IMG/VR virus record: IMGVR_UViG_3300047548_000738 | Span: 1 to 64,000 of that record | Direction: 5' to 3' (one strand) | Length of the DNA stretch: 64,000 nt | From: a virus | In this document: in pieces, positions 22,649-29,923 of the stretch | How the letters are laid out: every line of letters begins with the position of its first letter | Numbering within the stretch: position 1 is the first letter of the stretch | Program-made: the position numbers and the translations under genes | The notes under the pieces: generated by a model | Database searches by the model: none | Seen by the model: only the letters and a program-made list of their open reading frames with translations | What the model was told of the DNA's origin: nothing

Positions 22649-22908
22649 TCAATCCCAAAATCAGTTTTTACAGATTGTTTAATATGTTCAACCATGGCTT
22701 TTGCTTCGGCACTTTGAAAAATTTCAGTGTGTGCTTCAATGATATCCAATGTCCGTTGGACAATCAACTGGGCGAACAATTCATAACTTGAATGAATCCT
22801 GTCCCACAGTATTGGATCGGGATTTGGGTCAAATGGCACATCGCCAGGAAAAGCCTCAGCCGCGGCCTCTTGAGCCTTGCACCGAAGTTCATAAATTCGT
22901 TGGTTCAT
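22645..22908 (-). CDS. hypothetical protein of the FAxLIV family, 87 aa
   Basis: The block [16 protein letters not shown] is a loose match to the EKFAELIVKEC core of the proteins at 3293 and 39046. The N-terminus is Ala/Glu-rich helical. It overlaps the upstream small gene by ATGA, so the two are coupled. Confidence 0.5.
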   Translation of the reverse strand: MNQRIYELRCKAQEAAAEAFPGDVPFDPNPDPILWDRIHSSYELFAQLIVQRTLDIIEAHTEIFQSAEAKAMVEHIKQSVKTDFGID

Positions 22909-23048
22909 ACTAATGTTCCTTCAATTTCTTTTTCAACTATTTTCCAAAGATTCCAACCTTTGATGCTGTCAATGTGTTCCTGAGCCTTTTCTTGTGTTAG
23001 AAACACCGAATCAATTTTATCGTTGCGAATGACAATATAGACGGACAT
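22905..23048 (-). CDS. small protein, 47 aa
   Basis: ATG 23048, stop TGA overlapping the next start. Sequence MSVYIVIRNDKIDSVFLTQE then a Trp-rich end. First gene behind the repeated promoter at 23065-23103. Similar short proteins with a YIVI-like strand and a Lys/Glu helix are common in T4-like phages. Confidence 0.55.
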   Translation of the reverse strand: MSVYIVIRNDKIDSVFLTQEKAQEHIDSIKGWNLWKIVEKEIEGTLV

Positions 23049-23064
23049 GTGTTGCTTTCAAACT

Positions 23065-23103
23065 CAATACAAGTATTATATGCCCAAAACCATTTATTGT
23101 CAA
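23065..23103 (-). promoter_or_regulatory. promoter with operator-like palindrome
   Basis: TTGACA (23098-23103), 17 bp, TATAAT (23075-23080), with CAATACAAGTATTA at 23065-23078. The -35 box overlaps the 3' end of the gene at 23100-23288. Drives the 22905 and 22645 genes. Confidence 0.8.
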
Positions 23104-23288
23104 CCGCGCTGGTAGCGAGATTGAGCAAGGTATTCAAGGTCAACATTGATATCCTCAATCAGAGCATCAATTTGATTGGCAGACATTTGGTAGGAGTCAG
23201 TGTCACCCAGAGCCTCTTTGATCTGGAATTTTGCATATTCCAGAGTATTGATAGCTTGTTCCAATTTGAGTACTTTTTTGTTACGCAT
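23100..23288 (-). CDS. hypothetical helical protein, 62 aa
   Basis: A predicted two-helix peptide (LKLEQAINTLEYAKFQIKEAL, then IDALIEDINVDLEYLAQ) with a strong heptad pattern, likely to dimerise. Stop lies three bases from the start of the next gene's promoter region. No family recognised. Confidence 0.55.
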   Translation of the reverse strand: MRNKKVLKLEQAINTLEYAKFQIKEALGDTDSYQMSANQIDALIEDINVDLEYLAQSRYQRG

Positions 23289-23290
23289 GA

Positions 23291-23620
23291 TTAGACTTTC
23301 AGAATACGATATGTTACACCTTGTGCAGTCTTGACCTTCTCAAGACCTTCGTTTTTGTAGCACATGTCCAGAAGGATCAGACCTTTGTTATCCTTTACCT
23401 GTGCTTTGTGTACTTTTACACTAATGAATTTTTTGCGGTATTCAATGAATACTTTTTCAGCACTGTAAACCATTTCCAGAGCCAATTTGACACGCTCGGC
23501 TTTCAGTTTTTGAGTATCAGAAAAAGTAGTACTATTGACTGCACTACGCATACGGGCATCACGCTCAGCAAACCAAGCCCATTGACCTGCGTTTTTGTGT
23601 TCGGTTTCTTTTTCAAACAT
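23291..23620 (-). CDS. hypothetical protein, 109 aa
   Basis: N-terminus is charged with tandem Trp (AGQWAWFAERDAR) and then a long helix; the C-terminus is a beta-rich segment (YRKKFISVKVHKAQVKDNKG). Under a palindrome-bearing promoter at 23642-23680, and its stop is two bases before the next start. Confidence 0.55.
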   Translation of the reverse strand: MFEKETEHKNAGQWAWFAERDARMRSAVNSTTFSDTQKLKAERVKLALEMVYSAEKVFIEYRKKFISVKVHKAQVKDNKGLILLDMCYKNEGLEKVKTAQGVTYRILKV

Positions 23621-23641
23621 TTCAGTGCTCCGTTAATCAAT

Positions 23642-23680
23642 CAATACATGTATTGTATGCCCAAAACGATTTATTGTCAA
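23642..23680 (-). promoter_or_regulatory. promoter with CAATACATGTATTG palindrome
   Basis: TTGACA (23675-23680), 17 bp, TACAAT (23652-23657), perfect 14-bp palindrome at 23642-23655. The spacer ends TGGGCA, as in four other copies. The -35 overlaps the end of the upstream gene. Confidence 0.85.
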
Positions 23681-23880
23681 TCCTTTTTCTTCGGTATACA
23701 GAGGTAAGACTTTTGTGTATTGGCCCGAATATTAATACTTTCGTTTAACTCAGGCAGGCGCTGTCCAGCAGGGTTGATTTGAAATGCGTAAATTTCACGG
23801 ATCGCATTCTGACACGAGGCTAGGTTATAATATTCCCCTAAGAAGACCGGGGTAGATAAAATGAATACTAAAGTATACAT
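23677..23880 (-). CDS. small secreted or membrane-linked protein, 67 aa
   Basis: The N-terminal MYTLVFILSTPVFLGEYY looks like a signal or anchor segment. Two Cys (near 23 and 61) could pair if exported. It ends in IPKKKD. Function unknown. Confidence 0.5.
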   Translation of the reverse strand: MYTLVFILSTPVFLGEYYNLASCQNAIREIYAFQINPAGQRLPELNESINIRANTQKSYLCIPKKKD

Positions 23881-23898
23881 TTTTTGTTAGCTTTCGTA

Positions 23899-24108
23899 TT
23901 AGTTTTTACCCACAAGCAGGCTCAAGATTTGATTTTGCAGTTCCTGCACGTCCTCATATTCGACATAGAAGTCGGTAGTAGGATCGTAGTACTTTCCTTC
24001 TTTCGGATCGTAGTACAGAACCTGACCGTTCGGGTAGAAGAAAGGACCTTCCAGACCGTCACGGGGTTGATACTTAGCATCACGCTCACGCAGAATTTTG
24101 TAACCCAT
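23899..24108 (-). CDS. hypothetical protein, 69 aa, Tyr/Asp-rich
   Basis: The middle has a PFFYPNGQVLYYDPKEGKYYDP stretch, a repeat of a Y-Y-D-P motif, followed by a helical acidic tail. It is of unknown function. Its start lies 11 bases after the stop of the 54-aa membrane gene. Confidence 0.55.
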   Translation of the reverse strand: MGYKILRERDAKYQPRDGLEGPFFYPNGQVLYYDPKEGKYYDPTTDFYVEYEDVQELQNQILSLLVGKN

Positions 24109-24119
24109 AGTATTACCTT

Positions 24120-24284
24120 TCAGTCCATTTTGAACGCACGACGGTTAGAACGATAAGCACTTTTTGTTTCACTGACAGTCCAGTGATATGCTTGAATAGT
24201 CAGAATGTATACATTTTTGACCAGAATGACCAAGAACAACAGGGGCATAAATGCAAGATTTAAGTAGTACAAAACAGTATTCAT
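24120..24284 (-). CDS. small membrane protein, 54 aa
   Basis: ATG 24284. Residues 5-22 are strongly hydrophobic (LYYLNLAFMPLLFLVILV), then a basic tail SAYRSNRRAFKMD, giving a single-span, C-in topology. It is the first gene behind the palindrome-bearing promoter at 24301. Confidence 0.55.
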   Translation of the reverse strand: MNTVLYYLNLAFMPLLFLVILVKNVYILTIQAYHWTVSETKSAYRSNRRAFKMD

Positions 24285-24300
24285 TTCGGTCTTTTTCAAT

Positions 24301-24339
24301 CAATACATGTATTATATGCCCGAAATGATTTATTGTCAA
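24301..24339 (-). promoter_or_regulatory. promoter with CAATACATGTATTA palindrome
   Basis: TTGACA (24334-24339), 17 bp, TATAAT (24311-24316); palindrome 24301-24314 with one mismatch. Drives the 24120 and 23899 genes. The -35 box overlaps the end of the gene at 24336-24575. Confidence 0.8.
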
Positions 24340-24575
24340 GCCATATTCAGTTGAACTTGCATACCTTCCCAAGTGCCAGATTGTCCAACAGTGTTGGACA
24401 GAACACCACCGCAAGAGCGGGTGTATTCCAAAGATTCCAGAGCCTTTTGTGTTGCGGCATTGCAAACACCAAAGTCACCGACACCATTACGAATCTGTTT
24501 AGCGGTTGCGTAAAACGACACAGCACCGATACAAATACGAAAACGTTGGGTTTGTTTGAAACGCTTGATAGTCAT
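24336..24575 (-). CDS. hypothetical protein, 79 aa
   Basis: Basic N-terminus, then a middle with three Cys (near 15, 38 and 55) and a Gly-rich end. No domain recognised. Own palindrome-bearing promoter at 24596. Confidence 0.5.
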   Translation of the reverse strand: MTIKRFKQTQRFRICIGAVSFYATAKQIRNGVGDFGVCNAATQKALESLEYTRSCGGVLSNTVGQSGTWEGMQVQLNMA

Positions 24576-24595
24576 GTCAGACTCCTTTAATCAAT

Positions 24596-24634
24596 CAATA
24601 CATGTATTGTATGCCCAAACTGATTTATTGTCAA
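24596..24634 (-). promoter_or_regulatory. promoter with CAATACATGTATTG palindrome
   Basis: TTGACA (24629-24634), 17 bp, TACAAT (24606-24611); perfect palindrome at 24596-24609. The -35 box touches the T run of the terminator at 24637. Confidence 0.85.
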
Positions 24635-24636
24635 CC

Positions 24637-24666
24637 AAAAAAAACAGCCTCGGGGGCTGTTTTTTG
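24637..24666 (-). terminator. rho-independent terminator
   Basis: On the minus strand AAAAACAGCC-CCCGA-GGCTGTTTTTTTT follows the stop of the gene at 24668-25405. It lies three bases from the -35 box of the next promoter, a terminator-promoter junction. Confidence 0.85.
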
Positions 24667-24667
24667 T

Positions 24668-25405
24668 TTACTTTTGTGTTAACTGATTAAAAATTGATTG
24701 TAAACCACGCATATATTCCATTTGATTTGGATATAATTTATTTCGCTGTCTTATTAAGTTGAGATATTGCGCTTCTTTATTAATTAACATTAATTGTTCT
24801 TGTTTTGTTTTAGCATTAATTAATTGATTATATAAATTTCTTTGTGGCCATTGATTATCAGTAGTTTTAGCTAATTTAATTAAAGGATTCTCTACGGATT
24901 TTTGTGGAGCTACTTGGGAAGGTTTTTCTTTAGGTGTATAATCAGGTTTATTAGTTGGTGATTTTTGAACAATATCTTTTTTAGTTACATTCAATAATGA
25001 AGAATCACTATCACCTGCAAATTTCATATTGGCCCAGCGTGTAGCCATTTGCTGTTGCCTTTGCATATTAGGTGGATTACCAGTACCTAAATCATCGTGA
25101 CTATATATACCGTATAATGTTAATGTATTATCAGCTTGATTAACGCTGTATACTATACTTAGATTATGTGTTAAATGTGCATGACTTAGATTACTACCGC
25201 CCTTTGTTAAATTACCTCTAGTATTAAATCTCTTATCACTATCACCGAAACCTTGAAATCCGGGTGCAGAACCATTAAATGGAATATTATTTTTCCATTT
25301 AATAAAAGAGGATAATTCTTTTTTTAGGCGCTCTTTTTGGTCACTAAATTTGTTTAGTGTTCGTTCTAATTCTCCGCCTGTTTGTGTACCTAAAACCCTG
25401 AGCAT
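24668..25405 (-). CDS. hypothetical protein with a RelE/YafQ-like segment, 245 aa
   Basis: Residues about 70-115 (NLSHAHLTHNLSIVYSVNQAD then LTLYGIYSHDDLG) resemble the core of RelE/YafQ-type mRNA interferases, in which H...IY.I...L.L..I..H.dL is conserved. The remainder is Lys/Gln/Asn-rich with a helical C-terminus. A 60-residue acidic protein encoded directly upstream could be an antitoxin. This is a weak pattern match; it could equally be a phage structural protein. Confidence 0.45.
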   Translation of the reverse strand: MLRVLGTQTGGELERTLNKFSDQKERLKKELSSFIKWKNNIPFNGSAPGFQGFGDSDKRFNTRGNLTKGGSNLSHAHLTHNLSIVYSVNQADNTLTLYGIYSHDDLGTGNPPNMQRQQQMATRWANMKFAGDSDSSLLNVTKKDIVQKSPTNKPDYTPKEKPSQVAPQKSVENPLIKLAKTTDNQWPQRNLYNQLINAKTKQEQLMLINKEAQYLNLIRQRNKLYPNQMEYMRGLQSIFNQLTQK

Positions 25406-25410
25406 TAACC

Positions 25411-25593
25411 TTAAACCTTATCGAGCCACTCAAGTGCTTCTTCCACGGTCATGCTTTCCTGATTGTGGTTAAAGTTGCTCACGGATTCCGTGATCTCCTG
25501 CAAGGTGTCATCGTTGAAAGTGTGGTCTTTATCAGACTTGAGACTTTCAAAAATTGCTTTTTTGCTAGGTTGGTTGATTTCATTGAGTCGCAT
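25411..25593 (-). CDS. small acidic protein, 60 aa
   Basis: Starts MRLNEI and is Glu/Asp/Ser-rich with a C-terminal helix TVEEALEWLDKV. Antitoxins are often small and acidic, and this one precedes the RelE-like gene by five bases; either role is inference. It has two candidate promoters: the sigma70 box at 25624 and a GATAAATA box seven bases upstream. Confidence 0.5.
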   Translation of the reverse strand: MRLNEINQPSKKAIFESLKSDKDHTFNDDTLQEITESVSNFNHNQESMTVEEALEWLDKV

Positions 25594-25599
25594 AATAAG

Positions 25600-25652
25600 T
25601 ATTTATCATTTTTGATACTACTAATTATGCGCCCAAATTCATTTTTTGTCAA
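25600..25652 (-). promoter_or_regulatory. sigma70 promoter plus GATAAATA box
   Basis: TTGACA (25647-25652), 17 bp, CATAAT (25624-25629). Unlike the other copies there is no palindrome. GATAAATA at 25600-25607 lies seven bases from the start codon, so this gene could be read early and late. Confidence 0.65.
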
Positions 25653-25654
25653 CC

Positions 25655-25679
25655 AAAAAAAAGCCCCGACTCGCGGAGC
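25655..25679 (-). terminator. rho-independent terminator after clpP
   Basis: On the minus strand GCTCC-GCGAGTC-GGGGC is followed by TTTTTTTT. It is separated by two bases from the -35 of the next promoter, the same layout as at 24637. Confidence 0.7.
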
Positions 25680-25697
25680 ATTTTGAATACTAGAGTG

Positions 25698-26318
25698 TTA
25701 CTCTCGCTTCTCGACCACTTTGTCTGCGAGACCCCAATCAACCGCTTCCTGTGCTGACAAGAATGTATCAAACTTCATGGTTTCAAACAATTCTTCGTAA
25801 GACTTACCTGCGGAGTTGTGCTTCACATAGAGTTCGGTCAAACGTTTGTTAATACGTTGACTTTCTTCAAATGTGCGCTTGGCATCTTCAAATTGAAGTT
25901 CTTGTACATGAACACTACCTCGTGTACTAGGAGTACCAGAACTAACACGGTGAATCATAGTACGTGCTTCTGGGAGAACAAATCGTTTGCCCTTAGCACC
26001 TGCTTGTGCTAGGAACGAACCCATGCTACAAGCCTGACCCAATACGATAGTTTGAACATCACACTTAATAAATTGCATCGTATCATAGATTGCTAGACCA
26101 GCAGTTACTTGACCACCTGGGCTGTTGATATACATGCTAATATCTTTGTCGGGGTTTTCTGATTCTAGGAAAAGCAATTGGGCAACAATCAAATTTGCCA
26201 TTTGGTCATGAACTTCACCTTCAAGCATGACAACACGGTCACGCAATAGGCGGCTGTAAATGTCATAACTACGCTCACCCTTTGCAGTTTGTTCGACAAC
26301 GATTGGAACTAGACTCAT
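25698..26318 (-). CDS. clpP: ClpP, ATP-dependent Clp protease proteolytic subunit, 206 aa
   Basis: Serine peptidase that forms the chamber of ClpXP. The Ser is in [17 protein letters not shown], the His in [12 protein letters not shown] and the Asp in [12 protein letters not shown], where the family has D in an equivalent D-x-F-M-S-A. Length matches E. coli ClpP (207). The phage also encodes ClpX and ClpS, so the protease may be complete. A sigma70-type promoter lies just upstream. Confidence 0.95.
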   Translation of the reverse strand: MSLVPIVVEQTAKGERSYDIYSRLLRDRVVMLEGEVHDQMANLIVAQLLFLESENPDKDISMYINSPGGQVTAGLAIYDTMQFIKCDVQTIVLGQACSMGSFLAQAGAKGKRFVLPEARTMIHRVSSGTPSTRGSVHVQELQFEDAKRTFEESQRINKRLTELYVKHNSAGKSYEELFETMKFDTFLSAQEAVDWGLADKVVEKRE

Positions 26319-26343
26319 AAACTTCCTTTGTAAAATAAAAACT

Positions 26344-26371
26344 ATTATACAGTTTTTATGTAGGAAGTCAA
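26344..26371 (-). promoter_or_regulatory. sigma70-type promoter for clpP
   Basis: TTGACT (26366-26371), a 16 bp spacer and TATAAT (26344-26349), 26 bases ahead of ATG 26318. Confidence 0.6.
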
Positions 26372-26372
26372 C

Positions 26373-27929
26373 TTATTTGGCTCGTTTTTCTCTACCTATT
26401 CCAGAAGTTGCTTGTGGCTTTCGTTTGGATCTAGGTTCCGTAATATCAGATGCAGCTTTTGCCAAATCATCAGTATCCTGTGTCTTGCTTGGTTCTACTG
26501 TAGATTCTGGAGCATCATCACCCGAACTAGCTTTGGGTTTACCTTGTCCTTGGTCAATTAAGAAAGTGAAGTTACCCTTGATTTCAGTACTGGAGTAATT
26601 TTTACCAGCACTCAAAAACACACCTTTAATTGCATCACTTGGATAAACTGTTTTGAATTCGTTTAAAGTCCATTGATCTTTTCCCTCATTCGCTTTTGTG
26701 TAGACCTGAACTAGTGCTCCGTTGTTTAAAATGTCAGCAGCAGCTTTAGGGAAATTAGTTGTTGCATTTACGTGTTCAGCTACTTTATGTGCAATCGCAG
26801 CGATTAAGTGCATGTAGATGTTAACTGAAGTGGGATTTTTTGTCTTTCTAGATTTTGCTAGGTTCTTTAATTTAGCAGACAATTTTAGTCCACCTACATT
26901 CTCTAAATCTATTTTAGGTAAGTTTCGCAATGCTTTAACTTGTTCAGCTTCTTCTGCATCAATCAGACCCTCATCTACTGCTAGTTTCAATGGAGCTCCG
27001 TGCATACCAGCACCAATCATGTCATCTAATAGTTGAACTTCTTTAGCATACTTCTTTAAAAACTTTTGTCCAGTAGGATTAGTTTTTAATTTCTGAACCT
27101 CATCATACAAGTTTTTAGCACTTGCTTCTGCACCTTTACCACCTTTGCTACTAATAAGCAAAGTTTTTCCGTCTTTAGTGCTTATAACACTGTCAGTCAA
27201 ACCACCTGTTTTTGTTGCACCGAATGTAATCAACGTATCTTCAAAGGATCCATCTAAAAATCTTTCGGCCGCATCCATAGCATTACCATTGAATTGTCCT
27301 TTTTGCAATGCAATGGGCTGTAATATCTCACAGAAATAATCACGGAAAGCAGCAAATGGTATGTCTTTAGGTGCTTTGAATGACATAGGTAACGGCTCAC
27401 CTATAGCAACTTTGTGTGCGACTGCGTACAATGGATGACTTGTTCCTAAACTTTTGGCAAGTTGATTCATGATGCCGGGTATGGTTTGCAAATCTCTGTC
27501 AGTCAATAAGTCTAACGGTGATAATCCTGATTGTTCTTTCTTAGCTGATTTACTAGCAAACTTCCAATTCTGACCGTTCATTACAAATTTGTTATCAATT
27601 GTATTCTGTACAGGATCAGCTTTTACATCGTTTAGATAACGACCTATTGTTGTAGGACCACTTTTAGTATCAAATGTGATTAGAGCAAAACCACCTGCCC
27701 TAGTAGTTTTTGCGTTTTGCCATTGAATGTTGGGTATCTGTTTAGATACTTGTGCGATTGCTTGGTCGAGTTCTTCGGGTTCATATCTCCCGCCACCTTC
27801 AGGAAAGAATTGAATATTGTTAAATGTAATGGTTTCCCCAGCATCGTTTTGAAAGGGGTCTCCGGGTTTTCTTCCTGCTAGCCCAGTAGCTTCAATTAAT
27901 AGGGTAAGTTTATCTAAAATATCACGCAT
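26373..27929 (-). CDS. large hypothetical phage protein, 518 aa
   Basis: The largest unassigned gene in this block. Residues about 250-275 (DSVISTKDGKTLLISSKGGKGAEAS) have a (D/E)-x-K-like spacing seen in some PD-(D/E)XK nucleases, but this is a weak match. The C-terminus is a Pro/Ser/Thr/Lys linker. It is the type of long, mostly soluble protein common in huge phages with no known fold. CATAAATA lies six bases upstream of its start. Confidence 0.5.
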   Translation of the reverse strand: MRDILDKLTLLIEATGLAGRKPGDPFQNDAGETITFNNIQFFPEGGGRYEPEELDQAIAQVSKQIPNIQWQNAKTTRAGGFALITFDTKSGPTTIGRYLNDVKADPVQNTIDNKFVMNGQNWKFASKSAKKEQSGLSPLDLLTDRDLQTIPGIMNQLAKSLGTSHPLYAVAHKVAIGEPLPMSFKAPKDIPFAAFRDYFCEILQPIALQKGQFNGNAMDAAERFLDGSFEDTLITFGATKTGGLTDSVISTKDGKTLLISSKGGKGAEASAKNLYDEVQKLKTNPTGQKFLKKYAKEVQLLDDMIGAGMHGAPLKLAVDEGLIDAEEAEQVKALRNLPKIDLENVGGLKLSAKLKNLAKSRKTKNPTSVNIYMHLIAAIAHKVAEHVNATTNFPKAAADILNNGALVQVYTKANEGKDQWTLNEFKTVYPSDAIKGVFLSAGKNYSSTEIKGNFTFLIDQGQGKPKASSGDDAPESTVEPSKTQDTDDLAKAASDITEPRSKRKPQATSGIGREKRAK

Positions 27930-27935
27930 AATATG

Positions 27936-27943
27936 TATTTATG
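27936..27943 (-). promoter_or_regulatory. late-promoter-like CATAAATA box
   Basis: CATAAATA on the minus strand, six bases from the start of the 518-aa gene. Confidence 0.4.
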
Positions 27944-27948
27944 ACATA

Positions 27949-28440
27949 TTAGGTTTTAAATAAATCTTGATGTTTGTACCATTTACGCTGACTGTGTGCA
28001 GTCTTTAATGGTATAAAATGATCTTCTAATTTGTCTTTAAAACTGAAGAATGAAGGCCCATGACTCATTAAAAATGGTTTACCTTCATCATATCGTTGCG
28101 GGCCTAGAATATCCCATTGATATTGATGAACCATTTCGTGCGCTAGTGTGGCTACCATCCATTGAACACTTATCCACTTATCCATTAACTCTATATCACA
28201 GTAACTTCCTGTTTTTTGCATCTCTATATTGCCGATGCACATCCCCCAATATTTTTGTCTTCTAGGGGCAATTATTAGTCTTGGTTTTCTGAGTTTATTG
28301 TTAAAAACGTGATAGTTAATTAACTCATAAACATGATGAATTTGTCGAGGTGATGGCCTAAAATACAATCTTTTTTGCTCAGTATAAGAGGGTAACGGTA
28401 ACTCCATTAACTCTCGCAAAGTTAGATCGGTGTATGCCAT
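27949..28440 (-). CDS. SprT-like zinc metallopeptidase, 163 aa
   Basis: The zinc motif H-E-x-x-H is present in LAHEMVHQYQ (about residue 101), with the catalytic Glu. The N-terminus (RQIHHVYELINYHVFNNKL) matches SprT-family proteins, whose eukaryotic relative Spartan digests DNA-protein crosslinks. In phage the role could be in removing crosslinks or in virion maturation; this is inference. Confidence 0.75.
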   Translation of the reverse strand: MAYTDLTLRELMELPLPSYTEQKRLYFRPSPRQIHHVYELINYHVFNNKLRKPRLIIAPRRQKYWGMCIGNIEMQKTGSYCDIELMDKWISVQWMVATLAHEMVHQYQWDILGPQRYDEGKPFLMSHGPSFFSFKDKLEDHFIPLKTAHSQRKWYKHQDLFKT

Positions 28441-28512
28441 ACTATTATTTAGTACAATATAAAAAATACCATTCTGTATAAAATATCTAAATAGTATGAT
28501 AAGGAGAACATT

Positions 28513-28845
28513 ATGTTTAATTTTTTAAAGAAACTATTCGGAATTGCAGATACTGCTGCCCCGCAGGCACCATATAAGGTGGAAACACCAAAGCAGCCTG
28601 AACCTGTGAAATGTGGCTGCGGCCGTAGTCCTACAGGATACTGTGTTGGGTTGCATAAGTTATCTGAAACTGAGTGGGCGACACATGCTGACAATCCAAA
28701 TAAGGTTGCAGCAGCACCTGTAGCAGAAGTAGCAGAAAAAGCTAAAAAACCTGCTAAAAAGGCAGCTAAGCCAAAAGCCACCGGTGGAGCTAAAAAGCCT
28801 GCAGCAAGAACGGCAAAGCCAAAAGCTAGCAAACCTAAAGAGTAA
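28513..28845 (+). CDS. CDGSH-like small Fe-S motif protein with lysine-rich tail, 110 aa
   Basis: Residues about 36-50 carry C-x-C-x-x-S...C-x-G-x-H (CGCGRSPTGYCVGLH), a close match to the CDGSH [2Fe-2S] signature. From about residue 70 the tail is Lys/Ala/Pro-rich (KKPAKKAAKPKATGGAKK), like bacterial histone H1-type tails, and would bind DNA. A combination of a small metal or redox motif with a basic tail is uncommon. The reverse strand gives an artefactual hydrophobic frame. Confidence 0.6.
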   Translation: MFNFLKKLFGIADTAAPQAPYKVETPKQPEPVKCGCGRSPTGYCVGLHKLSETEWATHADNPNKVAAAPVAEVAEKAKKPAKKAAKPKATGGAKKPAARTAKPKASKPKE

Positions 28846-28860
28846 TTTTTCAATTAACCA

Positions 28861-29556
28861 ATGATCTTCGGGTTTGATTTACTTAGCGACCTACAGTTAA
28901 CGTCCGAATCCGAGTTCAATTGGACTGGTAAACCCACAAGTTTGTTTTGTGTGTTATCCGGTAATATATCTAATGATATAGGTGTTTTACACAGGACTTT
29001 AAGACACCTCAGCGGTTTATACCATGGGGTGTTTTTTATTGATGGTACATTAGAGAATGAATATTCTATATCTAGGGATACCAAGATAAAAGAAATACAG
29101 AGTATTTGTTCAAACTATAGAAACGTAATTTATTTACATAACAACGTGGTAGTTATTGATGGTATTGCTATAGTAGGTATAAACGGTTGGCAAGAAAAAT
29201 ATTTTGACTTTAGTGAAATGATTGATTTCCAACAGAAACTGTTCAAGTATGAAGATATAAACTATCTAGAAAAGACTCTGGAAAAACTTCAATTACACAA
29301 TGATGTGAGAAAGATTGTCTTAATAAGCAATTGTATTCCTCTTAAAGAACTGTTCTTTAAGGAGAAAGAACCAAATACTGACGATTTCTATGCAGGTAGT
29401 GTTTTAGATAAAGACACTGAGAAAAAAGTTACAATATGGGTATACGGTTCTGATAATAAAATGGTTGACACCGTGATTAACGGTGTCAAGTATGTAAATA
29501 ATTCTAAATTTGACAGAGATCCCTATTATCCCAAGCGTATAGAGATAAAGATTTAA
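28861..29556 (+). CDS. degenerate calcineurin-like phosphoesterase (pseudoenzyme), 231 aa
   Basis: The fold's order of motifs is kept: LSDLQL, LSGNI, FIDGTLENE, a strand ending LISNC and VYGSDNKM. All the metal-binding residues are altered: D-x-H is DLQ, GD is GN, GNHE is GTLE, the first GH is SN, and GHxH is GSDN. It would keep the shape without activity, perhaps binding nucleotide or protein. It may descend from a gene like the intact enzyme at 1244. Convergent with clpS, overlapping by four bases. Confidence 0.6.
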   Translation: MIFGFDLLSDLQLTSESEFNWTGKPTSLFCVLSGNISNDIGVLHRTLRHLSGLYHGVFFIDGTLENEYSISRDTKIKEIQSICSNYRNVIYLHNNVVVIDGIAIVGINGWQEKYFDFSEMIDFQQKLFKYEDINYLEKTLEKLQLHNDVRKIVLISNCIPLKELFFKEKEPNTDDFYAGSVLDKDTEKKVTIWVYGSDNKMVDTVINGVKYVNNSKFDRDPYYPKRIEIKI

Positions 29557-29858
29557 GATTCTGCTTCAATTTTAACTTGAAGTGGGAATCCTTGATCTCT
29601 CGCCTCTAATGTTACTTCCATGCCTTTTTGTTCTGCGATTTCAAAGGGTAATACAGCAACTACTGCACTTCCTGATTCGTGAATACCGCTAGTGATATGC
29701 GATGCGGTATCTATGGTATAATTGAAGTGATCGATAAGACTAGAGACAACAAACTCCATAGTGGTAAAGTCATCATTCATATAGATTACTTTAAACATAG
29801 GCGGTTCGTTGACTTTTAAGTTTGGTTTAATTGTTACTTTAGAATCAGTTTGTGGCAT
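29553..29858 (-). CDS. clpS: ClpS, Clp protease adaptor, 101 aa
   Basis: ClpS delivers N-degron substrates to Clp chaperones. The block PPMFKVIYMNDDFTTMEFVV matches the family's hallmark, with the N-D-D that contacts the substrate N-terminus, followed by HITSGIHESGSAVVAV and a C-terminal EIAEQKGMEVTLEARDQGFPLQ. I start at ATG 29858 rather than the upstream extension. It is the last gene of the chaperone group. Confidence 0.92.
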   Translation of the reverse strand: MPQTDSKVTIKPNLKVNEPPMFKVIYMNDDFTTMEFVVSSLIDHFNYTIDTASHITSGIHESGSAVVAVLPFEIAEQKGMEVTLEARDQGFPLQVKIEAES

Positions 29859-29923
29859 GATATTTAATCTCAAGAATGTGTGCAAGGGTCACTTGCACAC
29901 GTATTTAATATAGATTGATTATA

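Noticed and set aside
24169-24465. 98-aa minus-strand frame across a promoter
   Set aside because: It spans the palindrome-bearing promoter and overlaps two better-supported genes.
22017-24634. Repeated palindromes taken as a possible CRISPR array
   Set aside because: Units are separated by genes of varying length and each fits a -35/-10 promoter, so they are promoters, not repeats with spacers.
26373-27929. Assigning the 518-aa protein as a PD-(D/E)XK nuclease
   Set aside because: Only one weak local K-rich motif is visible and no second acidic residue is placed with confidence.
28449-28853. 134-aa hydrophobic frame on the minus strand
   Set aside because: It is the complement of the Ala/Lys/Pro-rich tail of the CDGSH-like gene; the repeats give an Ala/Leu/Phe-rich artefact.
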